Source: an uncultured Christensenella sp. | Lineage (GTDB): Bacteria; Bacillota; Clostridia; Christensenellales; UBA1242 | Length of the DNA stretch: 64,000 nt | Reading direction: 5' to 3' | Assembly (NCBI GenBank): GCA_949292875.1 | Contig: CASFBJ010000016.1 | Coordinates: forward strand, 1-64,000 | Shown here: positions 8,918-17,232 of the stretch, in pieces | How the letters are laid out: each line of letters opens with the position of its first letter | Numbering within the stretch: the stretch's first letter is position 1 | The notes under the pieces: model-generated | The model's input: the letters and a program-made list of their open reading frames with translations, nothing else | Database searches by the model: none | Told to the model about the DNA's origin: nothing | Program-made: the position numbers and the translations under genes

Positions 8918-9802
8918 TTAATCAACTTCAATTAGCTCATACATTGTAGTTCCTATTCCCAACTTTTCTGCACACTCAATTGTAAAAACACCATTTCTAC
9001 TTTCAACTCTTTCTATAAAATGTTTTTTACCTTCATCTTTTGAAGAATATACTAAGTCAAGGCAGGCTTTATCTAACGCAACAGGGTCTAAAGATGCCAA
9101 AATTCCAACATCTTGCAAACATGGATTTTCCGCAACAGCACAGCAATCACAATCTACAGACATATTTGCCATGATATTTATAAAAACAATGTTATTTTTA
9201 AAATAATTTGTTATTGTACTTGCCGACTCAGCCATTGCTTGTAAAAAATCATTTTGCCTTGCAAGATTATCCCATAATATATTTTGGTCTTTAGTCACAC
9301 CACCTGAGTGTATCCAACTTTTACCCCTTGATGATGCACAACCTATAGACAACTGTTTTAATGCTCCGCCAAAACCACCCATAGGATGCCCTTTAAAATG
9401 AGACAAGACAAGCATACTGTCATACTTTTGCAAATGATTACCTACAAAATTTTCTTGTATAATTTTACCTTTAGGTATAGGTAAGCAAATATCTTCGTCA
9501 CAATCATCCATTATGTCAACATTAAAATATTTGGTCCACCCATGCTTAACAATAAGCTTTTTATGTTTCTCAGTTTCATTTCTTTGTCCACTATATGCGG
9601 TATTGCACTCTACTACAGTTCCTTGAACAAAATCTATAATGCTCTTAAAAAACTCTGGCTTAATAAAGTTTTGATTTCCTTTTTCTCCTGTATGCAATTT
9701 TACAGCAACATTTCCTGGAAGCTTTTTTCCTAAAATTTCATATAATCTCACAAAAACATTAGAATTAATGCTTTTACTAAAATATACTTTTGATTTTTTC
9801 AT
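8918..9802 (-). CDS. DUF362 domain protein
   Basis: A 294-aa protein of the DUF362 family. The typical segments are present: an N-terminal KLHTGEKGNQNFIKP stretch, a central YDSMLVLSHFKGHPMGGFGG block and ALKQLSIGCAS. Family members often carry a ferredoxin-like [4Fe-4S] region with CxxCxxC motifs after the core. That region is absent here, although a Cys cluster (CDCCAVAENPC) lies near residue 220. The biochemical role of the family is not settled. An AAGGAG site precedes the ATG. It is flanked by the RyR-like and MazG-like genes on the same strand, without close spacing, so co-transcription is not clear. Confidence 0.75.
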   Translation of the reverse strand: MKKSKVYFSKSINSNVFVRLYEILGKKLPGNVAVKLHTGEKGNQNFIKPEFFKSIIDFVQGTVVECNTAYSGQRNETEKHKKLIVKHGWTKYFNVDIMDDCDEDICLPIPKGKIIQENFVGNHLQKYDSMLVLSHFKGHPMGGFGGALKQLSIGCASSRGKSWIHSGGVTKDQNILWDNLARQNDFLQAMAESASTITNYFKNNIVFINIMANMSVDCDCCAVAENPCLQDVGILASLDPVALDKACLDLVYSSKDEGKKHFIERVESRNGVFTIECAEKLGIGTTMYELIEVD

Positions 9803-9868
9803 ATTTACTCCTTATTTTATTTTTTTATTGTAATTTAAAATTAAAATATATATAAATCTTTTAAAACA

Positions 9869-10171
9869 TTAATTTTCAATGTTTAACAGGTATTTTTTAT
9901 TAAATCCACCATTTCGCATTAATTTTTCATTTCTTATAATTTCAAACTGAGCTAAAGAAACTTTCTTGTTTTTAAGTATTGCATAAATAACTTCTATTAT
10001 ATCTGCAAGTTCTTCTATTTCCTTACTTTGCATATATTCATTTACTTCTTCTATTAACTTTTGATTTAAAGCTTCTTTGTATTCATCATCATTTAATATT
10101 TCTATCTTGCATTTACCACCATTACTTTTAATTATATCAGGTATATTATCTCTTACAAGTTTACTACTCAA
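9869..10171 (-). CDS. MazG/HisE-like nucleotide pyrophosphohydrolase
   Basis: A 100-aa protein of the all-alpha NTP pyrophosphatase group. The metal-binding helices are visible: KLIEEVNEY near residue 38, then EELADIIEVIYAI near 56, the E-x2-E ... E-x2-D pattern of the group. The opening KLVRDNIPDII is typical of the phosphoribosyl-ATP pyrophosphohydrolase-like subfamily. With no his genes nearby, a house-cleaning role on modified nucleotides is more likely than histidine synthesis. The start is a TTG preceded by AAGGAG at good spacing; no ATG fits. Confidence 0.75.
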   Translation of the reverse strand: MSSKLVRDNIPDIIKSNGGKCKIEILNDDEYKEALNQKLIEEVNEYMQSKEIEELADIIEVIYAILKNKKVSLAQFEIIRNEKLMRNGGFNKKYLLNIEN

Positions 10172-10236
10172 TTATTATACTCCTTCACCTAGTACTTAAA
10201 TACATATTAACACGATATAAAACATTTATCAAATAT

Positions 10237-10274
10237 AAAAAGGCAATATTAATAATGATTTTATTAACATTGCC
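10237..10274 (-). terminator. Intrinsic terminator overlapping a stop codon
   Basis: Long AT-rich hairpin closed by GGCAAT/ATTGCC ends, with a T-run on the minus strand. The last codons and TAA (10264-10266) of the preceding 104-aa gene lie in the upstream arm. Confidence 0.7.
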
Positions 10275-10578
10275 CTTTATTTCTTTTTAGTTCTTTACTT
10301 CGTTGCATATCTCTTTCTTCTTTTAACTTTCTACTCTCTTCTGTTCTATCTAAATATTTTTGTAAATCTGCATTAAATCCAGGGAAGTATTTTTCTAAAG
10401 TTTGTAATTTAAATTCTAGTTCATTATCTTCCCATTTAGGTTTCAAATCCCCTGTTACATGTTTACGACATCTAGTTAAAAACTTTGTTTGGTCAGAACA
10501 TTGCCCTAATCTTTGATAAGCCATACAGCTTACAACAAAATTTTTACTATTAAAATATTTTTTAGTTATATTTGCCAT
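10264..10578 (-). CDS. Hypothetical basic protein downstream of alaS
   Basis: A 104-aa soluble protein, basic, with Cys residues near 18, 27 and 37 and at the C-terminus, and a charged helical second half (EESRKLKEERDMQRSKELK). I do not recognise a family. It starts 36 bases after the alaS stop on the same strand and carries the terminator that ends the group, so it is probably the last gene of the typA-dnaB-alaS transcript. Only a weak ribosome site is visible. Confidence 0.5.
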   Translation of the reverse strand: MANITKKYFNSKNFVVSCMAYQRLGQCSDQTKFLTRCRKHVTGDLKPKWEDNELEFKLQTLEKYFPGFNADLQKYLDRTEESRKLKEERDMQRSKELKRNKGQC

Positions 10579-10614
10579 TTATCTTTTCACTCTTTTAATA
10601 TTATTATATCTTTT

Positions 10615-12441
10615 TTAATCAAGTATTGCTTTTATTCTTCTTATACCGCTACTACTACTTTCTTCCTTTACAATCTTAAAGTGATGAAGTTCTTTAGTAT
10701 TTTTTACATGAGGTCCACCACATATCTCTTTACTTACATTTCCAATAGTATATACTTTTACTTTTTCACCATACTTACTATCAAAAACTCCTAATGCGCC
10801 TTTACTTTTAGCTTCTTCCACACTCATTTCTTCACAAATTACATCTATTTCATCTTTTATTGCATTATTGACAAACTCTTCAACTTTTGCTATTTCTTCA
10901 CTTGTTAGTTTATGGTCGCAATTAAAGTCAAATCTTAGTCTTTCTTCTGTGATATTACTTCCTTTTTGCCTAATATCCTTACTTACAATATTTTGTAGTC
11001 CTGCTTGAAGAAGATGTGTTGCAGTATGCAATCTTGTAGTTTGCTCACTATTATCCACAAGTCCACCTTTAAAACTTCCAGCACTAGTAGTTCTAGCAAG
11101 TTCTTGATGTTCTTGACTAGCTTTTTTAAATCCTTCCATATCTACACTAAATCCACGCTCTTCAGCCATTTCTTTAGTAAACTCTATAGGAAATCCAAAT
11201 GTATCATAAAGTCTAAAAGCAGACTTACCATTTATAATTTTACTAGGTATATCTTGATTATTATTTTTAGCAAATTCTATATGTCTTTCAATTCCAGACA
11301 CAACTTTTTCAAATTCTTTTATACCTTGATTTAAAGTTTTCAAAAATTTTTCTTCTTCTAATGAAAGTTCTTTTAATATCTTTTCTTCATTTGCTTTAAT
11401 TTCAGGATAAAAATCTGCAAAATAATTGCAATAAACTTTAGCAAGTTCTATAAGTTTGCCATCTTGTATGTCTAACTTTTTAGCATGTCTAATCGCCCTT
11501 CTAATAAGTCTACGCAAAACATATCCTGCGCCTGTATTTGATGGAGAAATTCCTTTTTCATCACCTAAAATAACTACTGCGCTTCTTATATGGTCTGCAA
11601 CTATTCTAAAACTTGATGTAAACTCATCGCCTAAGTCATTATATACTTTGCCACTTAGTTCTTCAATCTTTTTCATAGCATCTTCAAATACATCAGTAAC
11701 AAATACACTATTTGCGCCATTTAGCACAACAAGACATCTTTCAACCCCAAATCCTGTATCCACATTTTTTTGCTTTGCTGGAACATAATCTGTATCAGAT
11801 ATCCTATTGTATTGCATATAAACATCATTACCTATTTCCATATATTTACCGCAATCACAAGCAGGCGAACATTCTTCACAACATTTTGGTTTTCCAGTAT
11901 CTAAAAACATTTCACTATCAGGTCCACAAGGTCCTCTATTTAGTTCCCACCAATTTTCACTCTTAGGTAGAAAAAATATTCTATCTTCTGGAACGCCTTG
12001 TTCTTTCCATAGATTATATGTTTCAGTATCTTTTGGCGCATATTCATTACCTTCAAAACAAGTAACAGCTATTTGGTTTTTAGATAATCCTAAATACTCT
12101 GGACTAGTTAAAAATTCGTAACTCCAAGCAACTTTTTCCTTTTTGAAATAGTCCCCCAAACTCCAATTTCCCATCATCTCAAAAAAAGTAAGATGGAAGT
12201 TATCTCCCACTTCATCAATATCACCTGTACGAATGCACTTTTGCACATCTGTAAGTCTTGTACCCATAGCATGCTTTTCGCCCAACAAATAAGGCACTAA
12301 AGGTTGCATTCCTGCAGTAGTAAAAAGACTACTAGGGTCATTCTCTGGCAAAACAGAAGCAGATTTTATAACTTTATGTCCTTTACTTTGATAAAAAGTA
12401 AGCCACATATTTTTCAACTGCTTTGAAGTAAATTTTTTCAT
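10615..12441 (-). CDS. alaS: Alanyl-tRNA synthetase, short form
   Basis: Attaches alanine to tRNA-Ala. The 608-aa product is far shorter than the usual roughly 870-880 aa. The class II catalytic core is intact (SASVLPENDPSSLFTTAGMQ at 27-46 and the R-x-I-x-DH segment FRIVADHIRS). The tRNA-recognition helical part follows, with RRLIRRAIRH and YDTFGFPIEFT. The AlaX-like editing domain is present, with zinc/editing residues H472-x3-H476 (HTATH) and C574-x3-H578 (CGGPH). The chain then stops. Two regions appear absent: the beta-barrel segment with its GGQ-x-GD motif between core and editing domain, and the C-Ala domain. A Cys-rich loop (CCEECSPACDCG) lies in the core. AGGAGA precedes the ATG, 15 bases after dnaB. 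Confidence 0.95.
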   Translation of the reverse strand: MKKFTSKQLKNMWLTFYQSKGHKVIKSASVLPENDPSSLFTTAGMQPLVPYLLGEKHAMGTRLTDVQKCIRTGDIDEVGDNFHLTFFEMMGNWSLGDYFKKEKVAWSYEFLTSPEYLGLSKNQIAVTCFEGNEYAPKDTETYNLWKEQGVPEDRIFFLPKSENWWELNRGPCGPDSEMFLDTGKPKCCEECSPACDCGKYMEIGNDVYMQYNRISDTDYVPAKQKNVDTGFGVERCLVVLNGANSVFVTDVFEDAMKKIEELSGKVYNDLGDEFTSSFRIVADHIRSAVVILGDEKGISPSNTGAGYVLRRLIRRAIRHAKKLDIQDGKLIELAKVYCNYFADFYPEIKANEEKILKELSLEEEKFLKTLNQGIKEFEKVVSGIERHIEFAKNNNQDIPSKIINGKSAFRLYDTFGFPIEFTKEMAEERGFSVDMEGFKKASQEHQELARTTSAGSFKGGLVDNSEQTTRLHTATHLLQAGLQNIVSKDIRQKGSNITEERLRFDFNCDHKLTSEEIAKVEEFVNNAIKDEIDVICEEMSVEEAKSKGALGVFDSKYGEKVKVYTIGNVSKEICGGPHVKNTKELHHFKIVKEESSSSGIRRIKAILD

Positions 12442-12456
12442 TATAATTCTCCTATG

Positions 12457-13893
12457 TTAAAAGATATCATCTATATCTTCATTATTTTCAAGTGGCTCAT
12501 ATGTAACCGCTTCATTATTTTTCTTACTATAATCTGGAGGCGCAGACTTTTCTAAGCTTTCTTCATTTCTATCCCTATTTACAGAAACAAAAGTAGTATA
12601 TTCTCCTCTCCAAATAAGTGGAACTCGTCCTTGTTGACCATTACGATGTTTTGCTATAACAAGTTCTGTTAGGTTATCACTTGCTTTTGAATCTGCATAT
12701 TGATCTGGTCTATTTATGAAAAGCACAATATCAGCATCTTGCTCTATAGAACCAGACTCTCTTAAGTCTGAAAGCATAGGAGTATGGTCTTTTCTTGATT
12801 CCACTGCACGATTTAATTGAGACAAAAGCAAAATAGGTATCTCCAAATCTTTTGCAGCAATCTTTAATGCTCTTGTAAACTCACTAATAACTACTTGCCT
12901 AGTTTTATCTTGCCCGCCATCAGTATCCATCAGTTGCAAATAGTCTATCATAATCATATCTAATCCCTTTTCATGCTTTAATCTTCTACACTTTGCCGTA
13001 ATACTTAATGGATTAGAATATGAATTGTCATCAATATATATGTCTAAATCTTTTAGCTTATTGCTTGCTTCAAACAATCTTTGCCACTCTTCGCTATTTA
13101 AGTCACCGCTAAGCGCTTTCGCCATATTTACACAAGCAAGTGAACATAGCATTCTTTGAGTAATTTGTTCTTTAGGCATTTCAAGAGAAAATATAGCACA
13201 TTTATGCCCCGCTAAAGCAGCATTTGTAATAACATTCATAGCGAAACTCGTTTTACCAAAACCTGGTCTTGCAGCAAGCAAAATTAAATCACCTTTTTGA
13301 AAACCATTAGTTAATTTATCTAATCCGTAAAATCCTGTTGTTATTCCTCTTAGTTTTGACTTGTCTTTTTGTATGTCTTGCAATTCTTTTATAACAGGGT
13401 CAACATTATCACTAATCTTAATCAAAGAAGATTTTATGCCATTATCCGCAATATCAAATATAAGTTTTTCTGCATAAACTAATGGTTCTCTTGAATTTGA
13501 TTCATAAGCAGAAGAAATTATCTCTTGCCCAGCATTTATAAGTTGACGAAGTAGACTATCTCTTTTTACTATATCTACATAATACTCATAATTAAAAGCA
13601 CTAGGTAACATATTAGAAAGTTTTGCCAAATACTCTATATCACCAACACTTTCAAGCAGTCCGCTTTTTTCTAAACTATCTGAAAGCGTTATAAGGTCTA
13701 TAGGCTTATTATCCATATAAAGATTTAGCATAGCTTCAAATATTATCCCGTGTGATTCTATATAAAAATCTTCTACTTTTAAATCACCTAAAATACCTGC
13801 AGGCGCATTACTATCTATAAGAACACAACCCAAGCAACTTTGTTCCGCTTCTATATTGTGCGGAAGCGTTTTCCCTTTTACAGCTTTTGCCAT
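12457..13893 (-). CDS. dnaB: Replicative DNA helicase DnaB
   Basis: Hexameric 5'-3' helicase that unwinds DNA at the replication fork. The 478-aa product has the N-terminal domain opening LPHNIEAEQSCLGCVLID and a RecA-like motor with Walker A AARPGFGKTS near residue 215, Walker B MIMIDYLQLM, the LLSQLNRAVE segment and the arginine-finger region KHRNGQQG. The frame opens upstream at a TTG, but the ATG at 13893 with AGGAGA five bases before it is the better start. The usual neighbour rplI is absent; it lies between a small membrane protein gene and alaS. Confidence 0.95.
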   Translation of the reverse strand: MAKAVKGKTLPHNIEAEQSCLGCVLIDSNAPAGILGDLKVEDFYIESHGIIFEAMLNLYMDNKPIDLITLSDSLEKSGLLESVGDIEYLAKLSNMLPSAFNYEYYVDIVKRDSLLRQLINAGQEIISSAYESNSREPLVYAEKLIFDIADNGIKSSLIKISDNVDPVIKELQDIQKDKSKLRGITTGFYGLDKLTNGFQKGDLILLAARPGFGKTSFAMNVITNAALAGHKCAIFSLEMPKEQITQRMLCSLACVNMAKALSGDLNSEEWQRLFEASNKLKDLDIYIDDNSYSNPLSITAKCRRLKHEKGLDMIMIDYLQLMDTDGGQDKTRQVVISEFTRALKIAAKDLEIPILLLSQLNRAVESRKDHTPMLSDLRESGSIEQDADIVLFINRPDQYADSKASDNLTELVIAKHRNGQQGRVPLIWRGEYTTFVSVNRDRNEESLEKSAPPDYSKKNNEAVTYEPLENNEDIDDIF

Positions 13894-13903
13894 AGCATCT
13901 CTC

Positions 13904-14209
13904 CTATTCACCAAAAATATCTATATCTTCTTCCTTTGGTATAGCTCTCTTACCTTTTCTTTCATTTTCTTCTTTCTCAGCCTTTTCATACAAACTTTGC
14001 ACATAAAGACCTATTACTCCCGCTATAGTTAGACATACGGCAGTAACAACCCAGATAACCCATTCATGAGTTGTACCTATAAGAATGTACAAAAGCACAT
14101 CAATTATAAGCACAGGAATAAAAGATATGAGCATTACCCTAAAAAAGTATTTAAAATACCCTTTATACATAGATTTTTTTTCATAAAGATTGTTGTTTTT
14201 TTTAGACAT
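13904..14209 (-). CDS. Small two-TM membrane protein between typA and dnaB
   Basis: A 101-aa protein with a basic N-terminus, two membrane segments (about 25-44 and 50-70) and a charged cytoplasmic tail ending EEDIDIFGE. No family is recognised. It begins two bases after the typA stop and ends ten bases before the dnaB start, so it is certainly in their operon. Its ribosome site AAAGGT overlaps the end of typA. A role in membrane association of one of its neighbours would be a guess. Confidence 0.7.
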   Translation of the reverse strand: MSKKNNNLYEKKSMYKGYFKYFFRVMLISFIPVLIIDVLLYILIGTTHEWVIWVVTAVCLTIAGVIGLYVQSLYEKAEKEENERKGKRAIPKEEDIDIFGE

Positions 14210-14211
14210 AA

Positions 14212-16032
14212 TTATTTACCTTTAAATTTGTTTTTCATTCTTTGGTCATGATCAAGTATTATTTTTCTCATTCTTAAACTTTTAGGTGTAACTTCCAAAT
14301 ACTCATCATTTGCTATAAAATCTAAACAATTTTCAAGTGATGGTGCCTTAATAGGCGTTAATCTTAATGCTTCATCAGATGAAGAACTTCTGCAGTTTGA
14401 TAAATGCTTTTTCTTACAAACATTTACAACCAAATCATCACTCTTTGCATTTTCACCTACTATCATTCCAGCATATACAGGTGTACCAGTAGTAATAAAG
14501 AGTCTTCCTCTATCTTGCGCATTGTATAACCCGTATTGAATAGCTTCTCCAGATTCAAAAGAAATAAGTGAACCATTTGTTCTTCTTTCTATGTCACCTT
14601 TATATGGCTCATATCCCATAGGCACAGTGTTAAGTATACCTTCTCCCTTTGTATCTGTTAAAAATTCGCTTTTGTAACCAAAAAGACCTCTAGCGGGTAT
14701 AGAAAACTCTATCCTCATTCTATTTTGATGTGGCATCATATTTAAAAGTTCACCTTTTCTTGAACCCATTTTTTCCATTATTACACCAACGCTTTCTTCC
14801 GGCACATCTATTATTGCTTTTTCCATAGGTTCACATTTCACACCATCTATTTCTTTGAAAAGAACCCTAGGCATACCTACTTGAAACTCGTATCCCTCTC
14901 TCCTCATATTTTCAATTAAAATAGACAAGTGCATTTCACCTCTACCACAAACTTTAAAACTTTCACTAGTTTCACCATCTGTAACCCTTAAAGATAAGTC
15001 TCTATCCGCTTCTTTGTAAAGCCTATCTCTTAAATGTCTACTAGTTAAAAATTTTCCTTCCTTACCAGCAAATGGACTATCATTTACTGTGAAAGTCATT
15101 TCTACACTAGGTTCACTAATCTTAACAAATGGAAGAGCCTCAACTTGTGAAGAATCACAAATTGTATCACCTATTTGTACGCCTTCTGCACCAGCAACCA
15201 AAACAATATCTCCAACCGTAGCACTCTCAACAGGCACTCTCTTCAACCCTTCAAATTGAAATAGTGTCGCAATCTTTGTTTTAATATTTTTTTCTTCATT
15301 GTGATAGTTACATAATGTAATAGGTTGATTAACACGAATGTTTCCTCTTGTTACTTTTCCTATAGCAAGTTTTCCAACAAAGTCATTAGGCTCAGTTGCT
15401 GAAACTAGCATTTGTAAAGGTGCGTTTTCATCTCCTTCTGGAGCTGGAATGTAATTTATAATAGTTTCAAACAAAGGCTTAAAGTCTACTGCATTATCAT
15501 CCATATTAGTCTTAGCAACGCCATTTCTTGCACTAGCAAATATGAAAGGACTTGCTAATTGTTCTTCACTAGCATCTAAATCCATAAGTAAAAGTAAAAC
15601 TTCATCTATTACTTCTGTTATTCTTTCATCTGGTCTATCAATCTTATTTATAACAACTATTACTTTATGATTAAGTTCCAATGCTTTTTGCAAAACAAAT
15701 CTTGTTTGTGGCATTGGGCCTTCAAATGCATCTACAACAAGAAGTACGCCGTCCACCATTTTCATAACTCTTTCAACTTCTCCACCAAAATCGGCGTGTC
15801 CAGGCGTATCTATAACATTTATTTTAACACCATTGTACATACATGAAGTATTTTTTGCGAGTATAGTTATTCCTCTTTCTTTTTCTTGAGCATTATTATC
15901 CATTACTCTATCAGAAACTTCTTGATTTTCTCTAAAAACATTACCTTGTTTTAGCATTTCATTAACAAGCGAAGTTTTGCCGTGGTCTACATGGGCAATA
16001 ATCGCTACATTTCTTACCTTATCATTTTTCAT
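14212..16032 (-). CDS. typA: Ribosome-associated GTPase TypA/BipA
   Basis: Translational GTPase of the elongation-factor family that acts in ribosome assembly and stress adaptation. The 606-aa product has the full-length layout: G1 AHVDHGKTSL at the N-terminus, switch I region with RGITI, G3 DTPGHADFG, G4 INKID, and G5 SARNG. Domains II, III and V follow, then the characteristic C-terminal domain with the ARGLFGYKSEFLTDTKGEG motif near residue 445. It is first in the run typA - membrane protein - dnaB - alaS. A palindrome overlies its likely promoter. Confidence 0.95.
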   Translation of the reverse strand: MKNDKVRNVAIIAHVDHGKTSLVNEMLKQGNVFRENQEVSDRVMDNNAQEKERGITILAKNTSCMYNGVKINVIDTPGHADFGGEVERVMKMVDGVLLVVDAFEGPMPQTRFVLQKALELNHKVIVVINKIDRPDERITEVIDEVLLLLMDLDASEEQLASPFIFASARNGVAKTNMDDNAVDFKPLFETIINYIPAPEGDENAPLQMLVSATEPNDFVGKLAIGKVTRGNIRVNQPITLCNYHNEEKNIKTKIATLFQFEGLKRVPVESATVGDIVLVAGAEGVQIGDTICDSSQVEALPFVKISEPSVEMTFTVNDSPFAGKEGKFLTSRHLRDRLYKEADRDLSLRVTDGETSESFKVCGRGEMHLSILIENMRREGYEFQVGMPRVLFKEIDGVKCEPMEKAIIDVPEESVGVIMEKMGSRKGELLNMMPHQNRMRIEFSIPARGLFGYKSEFLTDTKGEGILNTVPMGYEPYKGDIERRTNGSLISFESGEAIQYGLYNAQDRGRLFITTGTPVYAGMIVGENAKSDDLVVNVCKKKHLSNCRSSSSDEALRLTPIKAPSLENCLDFIANDEYLEVTPKSLRMRKIILDHDQRMKNKFKGK

Positions 16033-16091
16033 CTTTTATCTACCTTACTTTTAATCAAATTTTGTTTTTTTTGGAAATTATCCATGTTTCT

Positions 16092-16113
16092 ATAGTATAG
16101 CATACTATACTAT
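16092..16113. promoter_or_regulatory. Perfect 22-base palindrome at the typA promoter
   Basis: ATAGTATAG-CATA-CTATACTAT is a 9-4-9 perfect inverted repeat, 60-80 bases upstream of typA. On the minus strand it contains TATACT, which could be a -10 element, so the repeat is placed like an operator. No cognate regulator is visible. Confidence 0.4.
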
Positions 16114-16313
16114 CTTTGCATAGTACTTTAATAAAAATAGTTGCAAATATTTTTTAATACGCTTAAAAAAAGTAAGCAATTTTTATAAATTCTTTAAGTT
16201 AAAATTTTTATTTGCAAAATATTTTTTATTTTATTTTTATAACAAAAACTAAAATTAAGTTATATTTTATACAATTAAATAACTAATTTTATCAAATTTA
16301 CATCTCTCAAACA

Positions 16314-17231
16314 CTAATTTAGAAACCCTTGAATAATTGTATCTACAGCTTGTTTTTCATCAAGTCCTAAAGTCATAAGTTTTACAACTTGCTCAGGTGC
16401 AAGTTTACCAATCACTGCTTCATGTACAAGGTTCGCACCGCTACACATCGCACTTATTTCTGGAGTTGATGTAACTTTTGCCATATCATCAATTATTGCA
16501 TCACATTCAACATGTCCAAAACACTCTTTTTCTCCAACTAATTTACTTGTAAAAGCTTGTTCACTATTATCTGTTGCAAAACTCCTACTAGTTATATGAC
16601 AAGAACTTTTTTCTCCTTTTAGCCTTACTTCAAAATCTGTTTTACAAACTTGTTTTAGATTAGTACTAATACTTTCTTTTATTATTAAATTAGCATTCTT
16701 TAAAACTTCTGCATAAGTTTTTCTATCGCTATCATCTATACCGTTTAGTTGATGAGTTTCCATAATAAATGAAGAACCTTCTTCCAAGTATATTTTTGTA
16801 TTAGGATTCATTATTTTTTTTGCACTTATATCTCCATAAGCAATATGCTTTTCCACGTAACGAACTTTACTATTTTTACCTACACGGAAAGTATGCTCTC
16901 CACTATGCTCACTAGTTTCTTTTCCAGTACAATGTATACCACAGCCTGCAATTATTAAAATGTCGCAATCATCACCTATATAAAAATCATTATAAACTAT
17001 ATCTTTTAATCCTGATTTAGTTAAAACAACAGGAATGTGTATACTTTGATTTTTTACCCCGCTTTTTACATATATTTCTATACCATCTTTTTCTTTTTGC
17101 GGAACAATATTTATTTCTTTAGTGCTTTTTCTTTTATCAAGCTTACCATTAACTCTTATATTATAAGCTCCTTGCGGAACTTTTTCTAGGTTCGCTATCT
17201 CTTTAAGTATATTTTTCTTGATTTCATCCAT
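16314..17231 (-). CDS. SufB/SufD-like Fe-S scaffold, minimal (SmsB-type)
   Basis: A 305-aa beta-helix protein of the SufB/SufD family, shorter than SufB (about 470) or SufD (about 400). The family C-terminus is clear: TPEISAMCSGANLVHEAVIG, then KLAPEQVVKLMTLGLDEKQA and a final GF. This holds the Cys (in AMCSG) and His (in VHEA) expected at the cluster-assembly site. It follows a SufC-type ATPase gene with no SufD, SufS, SufU or SufE in the window. That matches the two-gene minimal 'SMS' arrangement proposed for anaerobes. The start is the ATG at 17231, with GAGGTG inside the end of the sufC-like gene, so translation is coupled. Confidence 0.85.
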   Translation of the reverse strand: MDEIKKNILKEIANLEKVPQGAYNIRVNGKLDKRKSTKEINIVPQKEKDGIEIYVKSGVKNQSIHIPVVLTKSGLKDIVYNDFYIGDDCDILIIAGCGIHCTGKETSEHSGEHTFRVGKNSKVRYVEKHIAYGDISAKKIMNPNTKIYLEEGSSFIMETHQLNGIDDSDRKTYAEVLKNANLIIKESISTNLKQVCKTDFEVRLKGEKSSCHITSRSFATDNSEQAFTSKLVGEKECFGHVECDAIIDDMAKVTSTPEISAMCSGANLVHEAVIGKLAPEQVVKLMTLGLDEKQAVDTIIQGFLN

Positions 17232-17232
17232 A

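Noticed and set aside
11005-11966. Long plus-strand frames inside alaS
   Set aside because: They are antisense to a certain gene, lack ribosome sites and read as biased Phe/Ser/Tyr-rich products, typical of the reverse strand of AT-rich coding DNA.
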